Assembly: GCA_018261655.1 (NCBI GenBank)
Contig: JAGTSG010000001.1
Span: forward strand, 50,276 to 114,275
Length of the DNA stretch: 64,000 nt
DNA from: Pseudomonadota bacterium
Lineage (GTDB): Bacteria; Pseudomonadota; Gammaproteobacteria; Steroidobacterales; Steroidobacteraceae
Direction: 5' to 3'
The notes below the pieces were generated by a model. That model ran no database searches. It saw only the letters and a list, made by a program, of their open reading frames with translations, and was not told the origin of the DNA. The translations under genes were made by a program, and so were the position numbers. This document shows, one piece after another, positions 26,265 to 35,051 of this stretch (position 1 is its first letter; each line of letters begins with the position of its first letter).

Positions 26265-27419
26265 ATGCTCAGCCTTGTCCGACGCCTCCCGCCGACGATC
26301 CGTCTTGGCGCCCTCGGCGCCCTGCTCGCGGCCTGCTCCGGACAGGGCGAGGGTGACGCACCCCCCGGCGCTGGCGGGACTCCCACCGAGGTCGCGATCG
26401 TGACCCTGGAGCCGCAGACGGTCACCCTGACCCGCGAGCTGCCCGGCAGGACGAGCGCGTCGCTCGTGGCCGAGGTCCGTCCCCAGGTTTCCGGGATCGT
26501 CGAGCGGCGGCTGTTCACCGAGGGCGGCTACGTCCAGGCCGGGCAACCGCTCTACCAGCTCGACGACGCCGTCTACCGGGCGGACGTCGCCAGCGCGAAA
26601 GCGGAGCTGTCCAAGGCGGAGGCGACGCTGCACACGGCCACCCTGCACGAGCGCCGCTCGGCGGAGCTGCTGAAGATCGACGCCGTTGGCAAGCAGGATT
26701 TCGACAACGTCGTGGCTGCTCGCATCGCCGCCGAGGCCGATGTGGCCGCCGCGCGTGCGGCGCTCCAGCGCGCGCAGATCAGCCTCGCCCGCGCGCGGAT
26801 CGAGTCGCCCATCGCCGGGCGCATCGGGAAGTCGGCGGTGACCGCGGGCGCGCTGGTTACGGCCAACCAGGCCGCGGCGCTGGCGACCGTCCAGCTGCTC
26901 GACCCGATGTACGTCGACGTGACGCAGTCCAGCAGCGAGCTGCTCGAACTGCGCAAGCAGTTCGCGGCCGGGAGGACGCGGCCGGCCACGGACGTCCCGG
27001 TCGAGATCCTCCTCGAGGACGGCAGTCGCCACCAGCAGCCGGGGCGGCTGGCATTCTCCGAGACGACCGTCGATCCCGCGACGGGCAGCTACACGCTGCG
27101 CGTCGTGGTTCCCAATCCCGACCAGTTCCTGCTGCCGGGGATCTACCTGCGGGCGGTCGTGGGAATGGGCACGCGCGAAGGGGCGATCCTCGTCCCGCAG
27201 CGTGCGGTCCTGCGCGACCCGAAGGGCAATGCCTCGGTGATGTTGGTCGACGGCGAAGGGAAGGTCGAGGCGCGAGCGGTGAAACTCAGCCAGACCCTGG
27301 GCGACCAGTGGCTGGTGGAAGACGGACTCGCCGCCGGCGACCGGGTCATCGTCGAAGGCCTGCAGAAGATCGCGCCCGGCGCGCCGGTGACGGTCGCGGC
27401 GCCGGCGCCAGGCAACTAG
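26265..27419 (+). CDS. RND efflux periplasmic adaptor (AcrA/MexA type lipoprotein)
   Basis: A 384-residue adaptor of the hydrophobe/amphiphile efflux class. Its signal ends in the lipobox LLAAC. The lipoyl half-motifs (EVRPQVSGIVERRLFTEGGYV and SPIAGRIGKS) flank a long helical hairpin around residues 100-170, and VDPATGSYTLRVVVPNPDQFLLPGIYLR is the beta-barrel region typical of AcrA. It lies immediately downstream of the palindromic operator and upstream of an AcrB-type pump (12-base gap). No outer-membrane channel gene follows, so a TolC-like protein encoded elsewhere, or the OprM-like channel at 33630, would have to be used. Confidence 0.93.
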   Translation: MLSLVRRLPPTIRLGALGALLAACSGQGEGDAPPGAGGTPTEVAIVTLEPQTVTLTRELPGRTSASLVAEVRPQVSGIVERRLFTEGGYVQAGQPLYQLDDAVYRADVASAKAELSKAEATLHTATLHERRSAELLKIDAVGKQDFDNVVAARIAAEADVAAARAALQRAQISLARARIESPIAGRIGKSAVTAGALVTANQAAALATVQLLDPMYVDVTQSSSELLELRKQFAAGRTRPATDVPVEILLEDGSRHQQPGRLAFSETTVDPATGSYTLRVVVPNPDQFLLPGIYLRAVVGMGTREGAILVPQRAVLRDPKGNASVMLVDGEGKVEARAVKLSQTLGDQWLVEDGLAAGDRVIVEGLQKIAPGAPVTVAAPAPGN

Positions 27420-27431
27420 ACGGGCGCCGCG

Positions 27432-30400
27432 ATGGCACGCTTCTTCATCGACCGCCCGATCTTCGCCTGGGTCATCGCCATCCTCATCATGGTGTCGGGC
27501 GCGATTTCCATCACGCAGCTGCCGATCTCGCGTTACCCGACCATCGCGCCCCCGTCGGTCACGATCAGCGCCGTCTACCCGGGCGCGTCGGCGAAGGCGG
27601 TGGAGGACTCCGTCACGCAGGTGATCGAGCAGAGCATGACCGGCCTCGACGGGCTGCTGTACATCAACTCGACCAGCGAGTCCACGGGCGCCGCGAACAT
27701 CACACTCACGTTCGACAGCGGAACCGACCCCGACACCGCGCAGGTGCAGGTGCAGAACAAGCTGGCGCTCGCCACGCCGTCGCTGCCAGCGATCGTGCAG
27801 CAGCAGGGCATCCGGGTCGGCAAGGCAAACCCGGGCTTCCTGATGGTGCTGGCCTTCGTCTCCCGGGACGGCAGCATGGACCAGCGCGACATTGCCGACT
27901 ACATCCAGGCCACGCTGGCGGACCCGGTCAGCCGCGTCGACGGTGTCGGCAGCGTGCAGGTCTTCGGCGCCCGCTACGCCATGCGGATCTGGCTCGACCC
28001 GGGCAGGCTCGAGACTTTCCGGTTGTCGCCGGCCGATGTCATCGCCGCCGTCCGGGCGCAGAACGCGCAGGTCACCGTGGGCCAGCTCGGCGGGACCCCG
28101 GCCGTGCCAGGCCAGGACCTCAACGCCACCATCACCGCGCAATCCCGGCTGCAGACGCCGCAACAGTTCCGCAGCATCGTCGTGCGCGTGCAGCCGGACG
28201 GCTCGCTGCTCAGGCTCGGCGATGTCGCCCGCGTCGAGCTCGGCGCCCAGGACTACAGCATCGTAGCCCGTTACAACGGCGAGCCGGCGACCGGCATGGC
28301 CATTTCGCTGGCACCCGGCGCGAATTCCCTGGCCACCGCGCAGCGCCTTGAGGCCCTGATCGACAGCATGAGCCCGTCGTTCCCGCCGGGTCTCGAGGCG
28401 GTCATTCCCTTCGACACCACGCCCTTCGTGACGGCGTCGATCAAGGAGGTGGTCACGACGCTGGTCGAGGCGGTCCTGCTGGTCTTCCTGGTGATGTACC
28501 TCTTCCTGCAGAACTTCCGCGCGACCCTGATCCCGACCATCGCCGTCCCCGTGGTCCTGCTCGGCACTTTCGCGGTGATCGCGGCCCTCGGTTACTCGAT
28601 CAACATGCTGACCATGTTCGCCATGGTGCTGGCCATCGGCCTGCTGGTGGACGACGCCATCGTGGTGGTCGAAAACGTCGAACGCGTCATGAGCGAGGAG
28701 GGGCTCACCCCGCTCGAGGCGGCGCGACGTTCCATGGACCAGATCACCGGCGCGCTGGTCGCCGTGGGCATGATCCTGGCGGCGGTGTTCGTGCCGATGG
28801 CGTTCCTGGGCGGCTCGACCGGCGTCATCTACCGGCAGTTCTCGGCCACCATCGTCTCGGCCATGGCCCTGTCGGTGCTGGTCGCCATCGTGCTGACGCC
28901 GGCGCTGTGCGCCACCATGATGACCCCGATCGAGAAGGGCCACCACGCCTCCGATTCGGGCTTCTTCGGCTGGTTCAACAGGGTGTTCGATCGCGGCAAC
29001 CGGGGCTACCAGGACACGGTGCGCAGTATGGCCAGCCGGCCGCGGCGCTACCTCGCGGTGTTCGTCGCCATGGCGGCGCTCATGCTGGTGCTGTTCATGC
29101 GCCTGCCGACGGCCTTCCTGCCGGTGGAAGACCAGGGAGTGCTGTTCGTCCAGGTACAGGGTCCCGTGGGCGCCACGCAGCGGCGGACCGACGAGGTGAT
29201 CAGGACCATCGAGCGTCACTTCCTCGACACCGAGCAGGACGCGGTCAGGTCCCTGTTCACCGTACAGGGCTTCAGCTTCGGGGGGTTCGGCCAGAACACC
29301 GGCGTGGCCTTCGTCCGCCTGCGGGACTGGTCGGAGCGCGAGTCGCCGGAGCTGTCCGTCGAGGCCGTGGCGGGGCGTGCCATGGGCGCTTTCATGGGCA
29401 TTCGCGACGCCATGGTCTTCGCCTTCTCGCCGCCGGCCGTGCCGGAACTGGGCGTCGCAGGCGGCTACACGTTCTACCTGACGGACAACGCGCAGCTCGG
29501 CCACGAGAGGCTGACCGAGGCGCGGAACCGGTTCCTCGGCATGGCGGCGCAGAACCCGCTGCTCGCCAAGGTCCGGCCGAACGGGCAGGAGGACACCCCG
29601 CAGCTTCGCATCGAGGTGGACAACGCCAAGGCCGGGGCGCTCGGGTTGTCGGTGGCCAGCATCAACGAGACGCTGTCCGCAGCCTGGGGCGGCCAGTACA
29701 TCGACGACTTCATCGACCGCGGGCGCGTCAAGCGGGTGATGGTCCAGGCGGACGCGCCGTTCAGGATGATGCCCGAGGACCTGCGCCGCTGGTCGGTGAG
29801 GAACGCCAGCGGGGAGATGGTGCCGTTCAGCGCCTTCGCCACGTGGCGGTGGGACTACGGCTCGCCGCGGCTGGAACGGTTCAACGGCCTGCCCGCGGTG
29901 CAGATCAACGGCGAAGCGGCGCCTGGAGTCAGCTCGGGCGACGCGATGGCGGAGGTCGAGCGGCTGGTCGGGCAGCTGTCCGCAGGCGTCGGCGTCGCAT
30001 GGACCGGCGCCTCCTACCAGGAACGGGCGGCTGGCGCGCAGACGCCGATGCTGTACACGCTGTCGATCCTCGTGGTGTTCCTCTGCCTGGCGGCGCTGTA
30101 CGAGAGCTGGAGCGTGCCGACCGCGGTGCTGATGGTGGTGCCGCTCGGCATCCTCGGCACCGTGCTGGCGACGCTGCTGCGCGGCTACGAACGGGACGTG
30201 TACTTCCAGGTGGCGATGCTCGCGACGGTCGGGTTGTCCAGCAAGAACGCCGTGCTGATCATCCAGTTCGCCAAGGAGAACGTGGAGAAAGGCATGGACG
30301 TCGTCGGCGCGGTCGTGGCCGCCTGCCGCGACCGGCTGCGGCCGATCCTGATGACCTCGATCGCCTTCGGCTTCGGCGTGTTGCCGCTGGCTTCCGCGAC

Positions 30401-30566
30401 CGGGGCCGGCTCCGGTGCGCAGCGCGCCATCGGCACCGGGGTGCTCGGCGGCATGGCGGTGGGCACCTTCCTCGGGATCTTCTTCATCCCGCTGTTCTTC
30501 GTCACGGTGTTCCGGCTGTCCGGCGGCGGGAAACGCGGCGCGGCGCCCGCGGAGGGCGGGCGATGA
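27432..30566 (+). CDS. AcrB-type RND multidrug efflux pump (HAE1 family)
   Basis: A 1044-residue inner-membrane proton/drug antiporter. Length and domain order match AcrB, and the proton-relay aspartates fall exactly at Asp407 and Asp408 ([18 protein letters not shown]); the second-half relay lysine is in [10 protein letters not shown]. The N-terminus [14 protein letters not shown] is the HAE1 signature. Such pumps export dyes, detergents and antibiotics in a trimer with the adaptor. The stop overlaps the TetR start by 4 bases (ATGA), so pump and repressor are translationally coupled. Confidence 0.96.
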   Translation: MARFFIDRPIFAWVIAILIMVSGAISITQLPISRYPTIAPPSVTISAVYPGASAKAVEDSVTQVIEQSMTGLDGLLYINSTSESTGAANITLTFDSGTDPDTAQVQVQNKLALATPSLPAIVQQQGIRVGKANPGFLMVLAFVSRDGSMDQRDIADYIQATLADPVSRVDGVGSVQVFGARYAMRIWLDPGRLETFRLSPADVIAAVRAQNAQVTVGQLGGTPAVPGQDLNATITAQSRLQTPQQFRSIVVRVQPDGSLLRLGDVARVELGAQDYSIVARYNGEPATGMAISLAPGANSLATAQRLEALIDSMSPSFPPGLEAVIPFDTTPFVTASIKEVVTTLVEAVLLVFLVMYLFLQNFRATLIPTIAVPVVLLGTFAVIAALGYSINMLTMFAMVLAIGLLVDDAIVVVENVERVMSEEGLTPLEAARRSMDQITGALVAVGMILAAVFVPMAFLGGSTGVIYRQFSATIVSAMALSVLVAIVLTPALCATMMTPIEKGHHASDSGFFGWFNRVFDRGNRGYQDTVRSMASRPRRYLAVFVAMAALMLVLFMRLPTAFLPVEDQGVLFVQVQGPVGATQRRTDEVIRTIERHFLDTEQDAVRSLFTVQGFSFGGFGQNTGVAFVRLRDWSERESPELSVEAVAGRAMGAFMGIRDAMVFAFSPPAVPELGVAGGYTFYLTDNAQLGHERLTEARNRFLGMAAQNPLLAKVRPNGQEDTPQLRIEVDNAKAGALGLSVASINETLSAAWGGQYIDDFIDRGRVKRVMVQADAPFRMMPEDLRRWSVRNASGEMVPFSAFATWRWDYGSPRLERFNGLPAVQINGEAAPGVSSGDAMAEVERLVGQLSAGVGVAWTGASYQERAAGAQTPMLYTLSILVVFLCLAALYESWSVPTAVLMVVPLGILGTVLATLLRGYERDVYFQVAMLATVGLSSKNAVLIIQFAKENVEKGMDVVGAVVAACRDRLRPILMTSIAFGFGVLPLASATGAGSGAQRAIGTGVLGGMAVGTFLGIFFIPLFFVTVFRLSGGGKRGAAPAEGGR

Positions 30567-31198
30567 CCGCGGCCCGGCGCCACACGCCCGCGGCGCGGGC
30601 CCGGGCCGAGACTCAGCGCGAGCGCATCCTGGACGCGGCCCAGAAGTGCTTCATCGAGCGCGGCTTCCGTGGTGCGAGCATGGCGCAGATCGCCCAGACC
30701 GCCGCCATCAGCGTCGGCCTGGCGTACCGCTACTTCGACGGCAAGGACGCCATCATGCTGGCGATCATCGCCCGCCAGCTCGAGGCCAAGCGCGCGCGGA
30801 TCGACCAGCTCTGCGCCGAGGCCGACTTCCTCGGCGCGGTGCTCGAGCGCTTCCGCGTCTGGCAACGGGGCCTGGCGGATGCCATGAACCCGGCGCTGTT
30901 CCTCGAAATGAGCGCCGAGGCCACGCGCTCGCCCAGGATTGCCGAGGCGATCCGCACGTCGGATGCGCTCCTGAAGGCGGAATTTGAATCCTGGCTGCTA
31001 CGGGAACGGCGCGAGGGCGGGCTGGGGATTGGCGCGCAGGACGTGCAGGCCCGCGGCCTGCTGGTCCAGTGCCTCTTCGAGGGCTTGCTGGTGCGCGCTG
31101 CACGCGACCCGGACCAGGACGTGGCCGTGCTGCGTCGCGCGCTGGAGCCGGTTTTCTCGGCCCTGGGTCTGGTGCCGGACGGCCATGACCGGAGCTGA
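30563..31198 (+). CDS. TetR family repressor of the AcrAB-like operon
   Basis: A 211-residue regulator. The N-terminal helix-turn-helix is clear ([17 protein letters not shown], then [20 protein letters not shown], residues about 18-60); the rest is the helical ligand-binding domain, unrelated to well-known drug-pump regulators as far as I can tell. ATG 30563 overlaps the pump stop, with GGAGG upstream. As last gene of the operon it would rise with the pump genes and shut them off by binding the palindrome at 26200-26215. Confidence 0.93.
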   Translation: MTAARRHTPAARARAETQRERILDAAQKCFIERGFRGASMAQIAQTAAISVGLAYRYFDGKDAIMLAIIARQLEAKRARIDQLCAEADFLGAVLERFRVWQRGLADAMNPALFLEMSAEATRSPRIAEAIRTSDALLKAEFESWLLRERREGGLGIGAQDVQARGLLVQCLFEGLLVRAARDPDQDVAVLRRALEPVFSALGLVPDGHDRS

Positions 31199-31237
31199 AC
31201 GACAGCTGCTGGGACGCCCCCGCCGCGCGGCCTAGCT

Positions 31238-31270
31238 AAACGCGCGAGGGGCCTGGAGGCCCCTCGCGCG
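31238..31270 (-). terminator. rho-independent terminator of tmRNA
   Basis: Perfect 13-base arms CGCGCGAGGGGCC and GGCCCCTCGCGCG with a 4-base loop (31241-31270); on the minus strand it is followed by TTTAGCT. It starts 5 bases past the tmRNA CCA end. It may also stop transcription from the TetR side, though the plus strand lacks a T-run. Confidence 0.8.
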
Positions 31271-31275
31271 GGTGT

Positions 31276-31630
31276 TGGTGGAGGCGGCGGGAATTGAACC
31301 CGCGTCCGCAAGCCCTACGCTACAAGATCTACGTGCGTATCCAGCCTATTGATCTCGCCCCATGCTACCCGGTTGGCGGGGAAAACATGGAGCCAGCTCA
31401 GGAGCGTTTTAGCAGAATCGGCCCTCAGCACACCGAAACCGCGATCCTGTGAGCGCGTCCCCCGATATGACCGCACAGGCACGAGCCAGTCGAGGGTTAG
31501 GCGGGATTAAGCCGCCAGAGCGTAGTTGTCTTCGTTCGCAACTAAGTTGTTTGCAAGCTGATTAACGAGGAGGCCTGCACCTCGGCACGCACCTGGAGTT
31601 TCGCGACCCACGTCGAAACCGGTCGCCCCC
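31276..31630 (-). ncRNA. ssrA: transfer-messenger RNA
   Basis: A 355-base one-piece tmRNA. The 5' end (GGGGGCGACC, at 31621-31630) and 3' end (ACCA, from 31276) form the tRNA-like domain, with a T-arm GGGTTCAATTCCCGCC. The tag reading frame at 31539-31507 reads ANEDNYALAA followed by TAA, close to the E. coli tag ANDENYALAA. It rescues stalled ribosomes with SmpB, whose gene lies about 11 kb away at 42046-42516. Confidence 0.97.
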
Positions 31631-31643
31631 AAGAAGCAAAGCC

Positions 31644-31672
31644 AGTCTACCGCGAATATGAGGCGCCGTCAG
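31644..31672 (-). promoter_or_regulatory. promoter of ssrA
   Basis: On the minus strand CTGACG (31667-31672), a 17-base spacer, then TAGACT (31644-31649). Transcription would begin about 6 bases before the mature 5' end at 31630, leaving a short leader for RNase P to remove. Confidence 0.6.
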
Positions 31673-31701
31673 GGCATTTCAAGGTGGACCTGTTCAGGCT
31701 G

Positions 31702-33597
31702 TCACGGTTCCCCTATCTCCTCCAGCTCGATCTGGATCGCCAGCCAGCGCTCCTCGGCAGCCCCGAGCTCTGACATGACGCGTGCCTGGGAGGTGCCGAG
31801 CTCGCGGATCCGCTGTGCCTCGCCGGACTGGTACAGCGCCGGATCGGCCAGCGCTGACTCGATCTCGCGCTGCTCGCGCCTGAGCGTCTCCATGCGCTCC
31901 TCGAGCCGCGCCGACTCCTTCGCCAGCGGCCTGCGCCGGGCGAGGCGCGCCTGGCGCTCGCCGGCCGCGGCCTCCCGGGCCTGCAGGCGTTCCTGCTTGT
32001 CCGCCTGGCCGTCCCGCGGCCGGTCGGCGCGACGCGCCGTCAGCCAGGCCAGGTAGTCGTCGAGGTCGCCGTCAAACGGCGCCGCCTGGCCGTCGGCGAC
32101 CAGCAGGAACTCGTCGCAGACGGTCTTGAGCAGCGCCCGGTCGTGCGAGACGAGCACGAGGCTGCCCTCGAAGGCCGACAAGGCGCGGGTGAGGGCATGG
32201 CGCATCTCGAGGTCGAGGTGGTTGGTCGGCTCGTCCAGCAACAGCAGGTTCGGCTTGTGGCGGACCAGCAGCGCCAGCACCAGGCGCGACTTCTCGCCAC
32301 CCGAGAAGCGGCCGACCGGCGCGTCGGCCATGTCGCCGCGGAAGTCGAAGCCGCCGAGGTAATTGCGCAGCTCCTGCTCGCGGACGCGCGCGTCCAGGTC
32401 GGCCAGGTGCTCGAGCGGTGACCATTCCGGCCGCAGCTGCTCCAGCTGGTGCTGGGCGAAGTAGCCGATCTCCAGTCCCTGTCCCGTGAACCGGCGTCCG
32501 CCAGCCGGCGGCAGCTCGCCGGCCAGCAGCTTCATCAGCGTGGATTTGCCGGCGCCGTTCGGACCGAGCAGCCCGATGCGGGCGCCGGGCCGGATCTGCA
32601 GGTCGACGGACTTCAGGACCGTGCGGTCCCCGTAGCACGCAGCAACTTCCTCCAGCGACAGCATCGGGTCGGGCGAGCGCGCCGGCTCGGCGAACTCGAA
32701 GTCGAAGGGCGTGTCGACGTGCGCAGCGGCGATCCGCTCCATCCGCGCCAGCGCCTTGACGCGGCTCTGGGCCTGGCGGGCCTTGCTGGCCTTGGCCTTG
32801 AAGCGCTCGACGAAGCGCGTCATGTGGGCGATCTCGCGTTGCTGCTTCGCGTACATGGCCTGCTGCACGGCCAGCTGTGCGGCCCGCTGTTCCTCGAAGG
32901 CGCTGTAGTTGCCCGAGTAGAGCGTGAGCGTCCGGGCGGCGATGTGCGCGATGTGCGTGACGCAGCCGTCGAGGAACTCACGGTCGTGGGAGATCACGAT
33001 CAGCGTCCCGGGATACCCCGCCAGCCATCGCTCCAGCCAGACGATGGCGTCGAGGTCGAGGTGGTTGGTGGGCTCGTCCAGCAGCGTCAGGTCGGCGCGC
33101 GAGACGAGCGCGCGGGCCAGGTTCAGGCGCATTCGCCAGCCGCCGGAGAATTCCGCCACGGCGCGGTCGAGGTCCTCGCTGCCGAAGCCCAGGCCCGCCA
33201 TCAGCGCCGCCGCCCGCGCGCGGGCCGCATAGCCGCCGACGGCCTCGAGCTCGGCGTGCAGCAGGCTGATCCGTTCGCCGTCGTGCGCGTGCTGGGCCTC
33301 GGCCAGGGCATGTTCAATCGAACGCAGCTGCTCGTCGCCGTCGAGCACGTACTCGATGGCCGGCTGGGGAAGGGCGGGGGTTTCCTGCAGCACGCTCGCG
33401 ATGCGCCAGCCCACGGGGACTTCGCACGCGCCGAGCTCCGGTTGCAGCTCGCCGCGCAACATGGCGAGCAGGCTCGACTTGCCGCTGCCGTTGGCACCGA
33501 CCAGGCCCAGGCGCCAGCCGTCGTGGACCTGCAGGTCGACGTCCTCGAGCAACGGCTGGCTGCCGCGTGCGAGGGTCAGCGAGCGCAGCTGGATCAC
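31702..33597 (-). CDS. yheS: ABC-F family ATPase YheS
   Basis: A 631-residue soluble protein with two ATP-binding cassettes and no membrane domain. Walker A motifs are GANGSGKSS and GPNGAGKST, signatures FSGGWRMRLNLARAL and FSGGEKSRLVLALLV, and both cassettes have LLDEPTNHLDL. The linker between them is the charged double-helix type (P-site tRNA interaction motif), and the C-terminus is a coiled coil rich in Arg/Glu. The sequence is close to E. coli YheS throughout. ABC-F proteins act on the ribosome in translation. GTG 33597 lies 32 bases after the outer-membrane channel gene, so read-through from the efflux operon is possible. Confidence 0.95.
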   Translation of the reverse strand: MIQLRSLTLARGSQPLLEDVDLQVHDGWRLGLVGANGSGKSSLLAMLRGELQPELGACEVPVGWRIASVLQETPALPQPAIEYVLDGDEQLRSIEHALAEAQHAHDGERISLLHAELEAVGGYAARARAAALMAGLGFGSEDLDRAVAEFSGGWRMRLNLARALVSRADLTLLDEPTNHLDLDAIVWLERWLAGYPGTLIVISHDREFLDGCVTHIAHIAARTLTLYSGNYSAFEEQRAAQLAVQQAMYAKQQREIAHMTRFVERFKAKASKARQAQSRVKALARMERIAAAHVDTPFDFEFAEPARSPDPMLSLEEVAACYGDRTVLKSVDLQIRPGARIGLLGPNGAGKSTLMKLLAGELPPAGGRRFTGQGLEIGYFAQHQLEQLRPEWSPLEHLADLDARVREQELRNYLGGFDFRGDMADAPVGRFSGGEKSRLVLALLVRHKPNLLLLDEPTNHLDLEMRHALTRALSAFEGSLVLVSHDRALLKTVCDEFLLVADGQAAPFDGDLDDYLAWLTARRADRPRDGQADKQERLQAREAAAGERQARLARRRPLAKESARLEERMETLRREQREIESALADPALYQSGEAQRIRELGTSQARVMSELGAAEERWLAIQIELEEIGEP

Positions 33598-33629
33598 GTC
33601 AACCGCCCCGCGAAGCGGCGCACGCCGAT

Positions 33630-35051
33630 TCAGGTCGCCGGTGCGGACTGCGCATCAGCGAGGTCGATCCATCCGCCGCCAAGGGCGCGATACGCGCCGA
33701 CCAGCGCGTTGCGGTGTTCGGCCTCTGCCTGGGCCACCGTGACCTCAGCGTTGAGCAGCGTTCTCTCCGAGTCGAGCACCTCGAGATAGCTGGTGTAGCC
33801 GCCTTCGTAACGACGGCGCGCGAGGCGCGCATAGTCGCGCAGCGAGGCCACCTGCCTGTCCAGGATCTCGAGACGTTGACGCGTGCTCTGCACGGCCTTG
33901 AGTGCGTTTTCGGCGTCACGGAAGGCATTCTGTACGGCGAGCTCGTACGCGGCCAGCGCTTCCTTGCGCGCCGCCTGGGCCTGCGCGGACTGGGCGCGGA
34001 CCGCACCGGCCGTGAACAACGGACCGGTAATGCTGCCGCCGTAGCTCCAGGCCTCGGAAGGTCCGCTGAACAGCGCATCGAGCTCCTGGCTCACGCCGCC
34101 GAATGCCCCGGTCAGCGAGATGGTGGGGAAGTAGCGCGCGCGAGCCGCGCCCATCAGCGCATTGGCTGCCACCAGCGTTTCTTCAGCCTGGCGCACGTCC
34201 GGGCGGCGCTCGAGCAGGTCGGACGGCAGGCCCGCAGGGATCGGCGGCACGCCGAGTTCCGCGATCCGTCGGCCGCGCTCGACGGGTCCCGGATTCCGGC
34301 CGAGCAGGACGGACAAGGCGTTCTCGACTTCTTCGACCTGCAGTTCGAGCGAGGGAATGGCGGCGCGCGCCGAATCGAGCTCCGAACGGACCTGGGCCAA
34401 CTCGAGGTCGGAGACCACGCCGGCGCGGCGGCGCGCCTCGAAGACGCGCAGCGACTCTTCCCGGGTGCGCACGGTCTGGCGCACTACGGCAAGCTGCTCG
34501 TCCAGCGAGCGCAGCTGCAGGTAACTGCCGACGACGCCCGAGGTAAGCGTCAGCAGCACGCCGCGGCGCGCCTCTTCACTGGCCAGCAGCCGCGCCCGCG
34601 CTGCCTCGGTCTCCCGGCGGATCCGGCCCCACAGGTCGATCTCCCACGACGCCGTCAGCAGACCGCTGTAGGTCGTCTGCGGATTGGGGACAGTGCCAGG
34701 CAAAGGCGTCGCGGTGGTGGTGCTCGCCTGCTGCCGGAGGGCGCTGCCGTCGTAGCCAACCTGCGGAAAGATCGGCGAGCGCGCGATGGTGACTGCTGCT
34801 GCGGCCTGCTCGACGCGCGCGGTGGCCGCCACGAGGTCGCGATTCCCGCGTAGTGCCTCGTCGACCAGCGCGGTCAGCACCGGGTCGTCGAAGGCCTGCC
34901 ACCAGGCGGCGTCCAGCGCGCCATCGGCCGATTCCGGCGCCGATGCGAAAGCCTCCGGCACCGGCACGTCCGGGCGGCTGTAGTCGGGCCCGACCGCGCA
35001 GGCTGACGCGAGGCCGGTCACGGCGAGAATCACGAGGCGCGGCGCGATCAC
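33630..35051 (-). CDS. outer-membrane efflux channel (NodT/OprM family lipoprotein)
   Basis: A 473-residue channel protein with a signal peptide and lipobox (LASACAVGPDYSRP), the usual opening of NodT/OprM lipoproteins. It has the two repeated OEP domains: TASWEIDLWGRIR with the long helices after it, and the second repeat with SYGGSITGPLFTAGAVR and SYLEVLDSERTLLNAE. It forms the trimeric outer-membrane exit of the tripartite pump. GTG 35051 is chosen because it overlaps the stop of the permease by 4 bases; longer reading frames upstream lie inside the permease gene. Confidence 0.93.
   Translation of the reverse strand: MIAPRLVILAVTGLASACAVGPDYSRPDVPVPEAFASAPESADGALDAAWWQAFDDPVLTALVDEALRGNRDLVAATARVEQAAAAVTIARSPIFPQVGYDGSALRQQASTTTATPLPGTVPNPQTTYSGLLTASWEIDLWGRIRRETEAARARLLASEEARRGVLLTLTSGVVGSYLQLRSLDEQLAVVRQTVRTREESLRVFEARRRAGVVSDLELAQVRSELDSARAAIPSLELQVEEVENALSVLLGRNPGPVERGRRIAELGVPPIPAGLPSDLLERRPDVRQAEETLVAANALMGAARARYFPTISLTGAFGGVSQELDALFSGPSEAWSYGGSITGPLFTAGAVRAQSAQAQAARKEALAAYELAVQNAFRDAENALKAVQSTRQRLEILDRQVASLRDYARLARRRYEGGYTSYLEVLDSERTLLNAEVTVAQAEAEHRNALVGAYRALGGGWIDLADAQSAPAT

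Noticed and set aside
25950..29504. Open frame of about 1180 codons on the minus strand
   Set aside because: Shadow of the AcrA/AcrB-type genes; Arg/His/Gly-rich with no recognisable fold.
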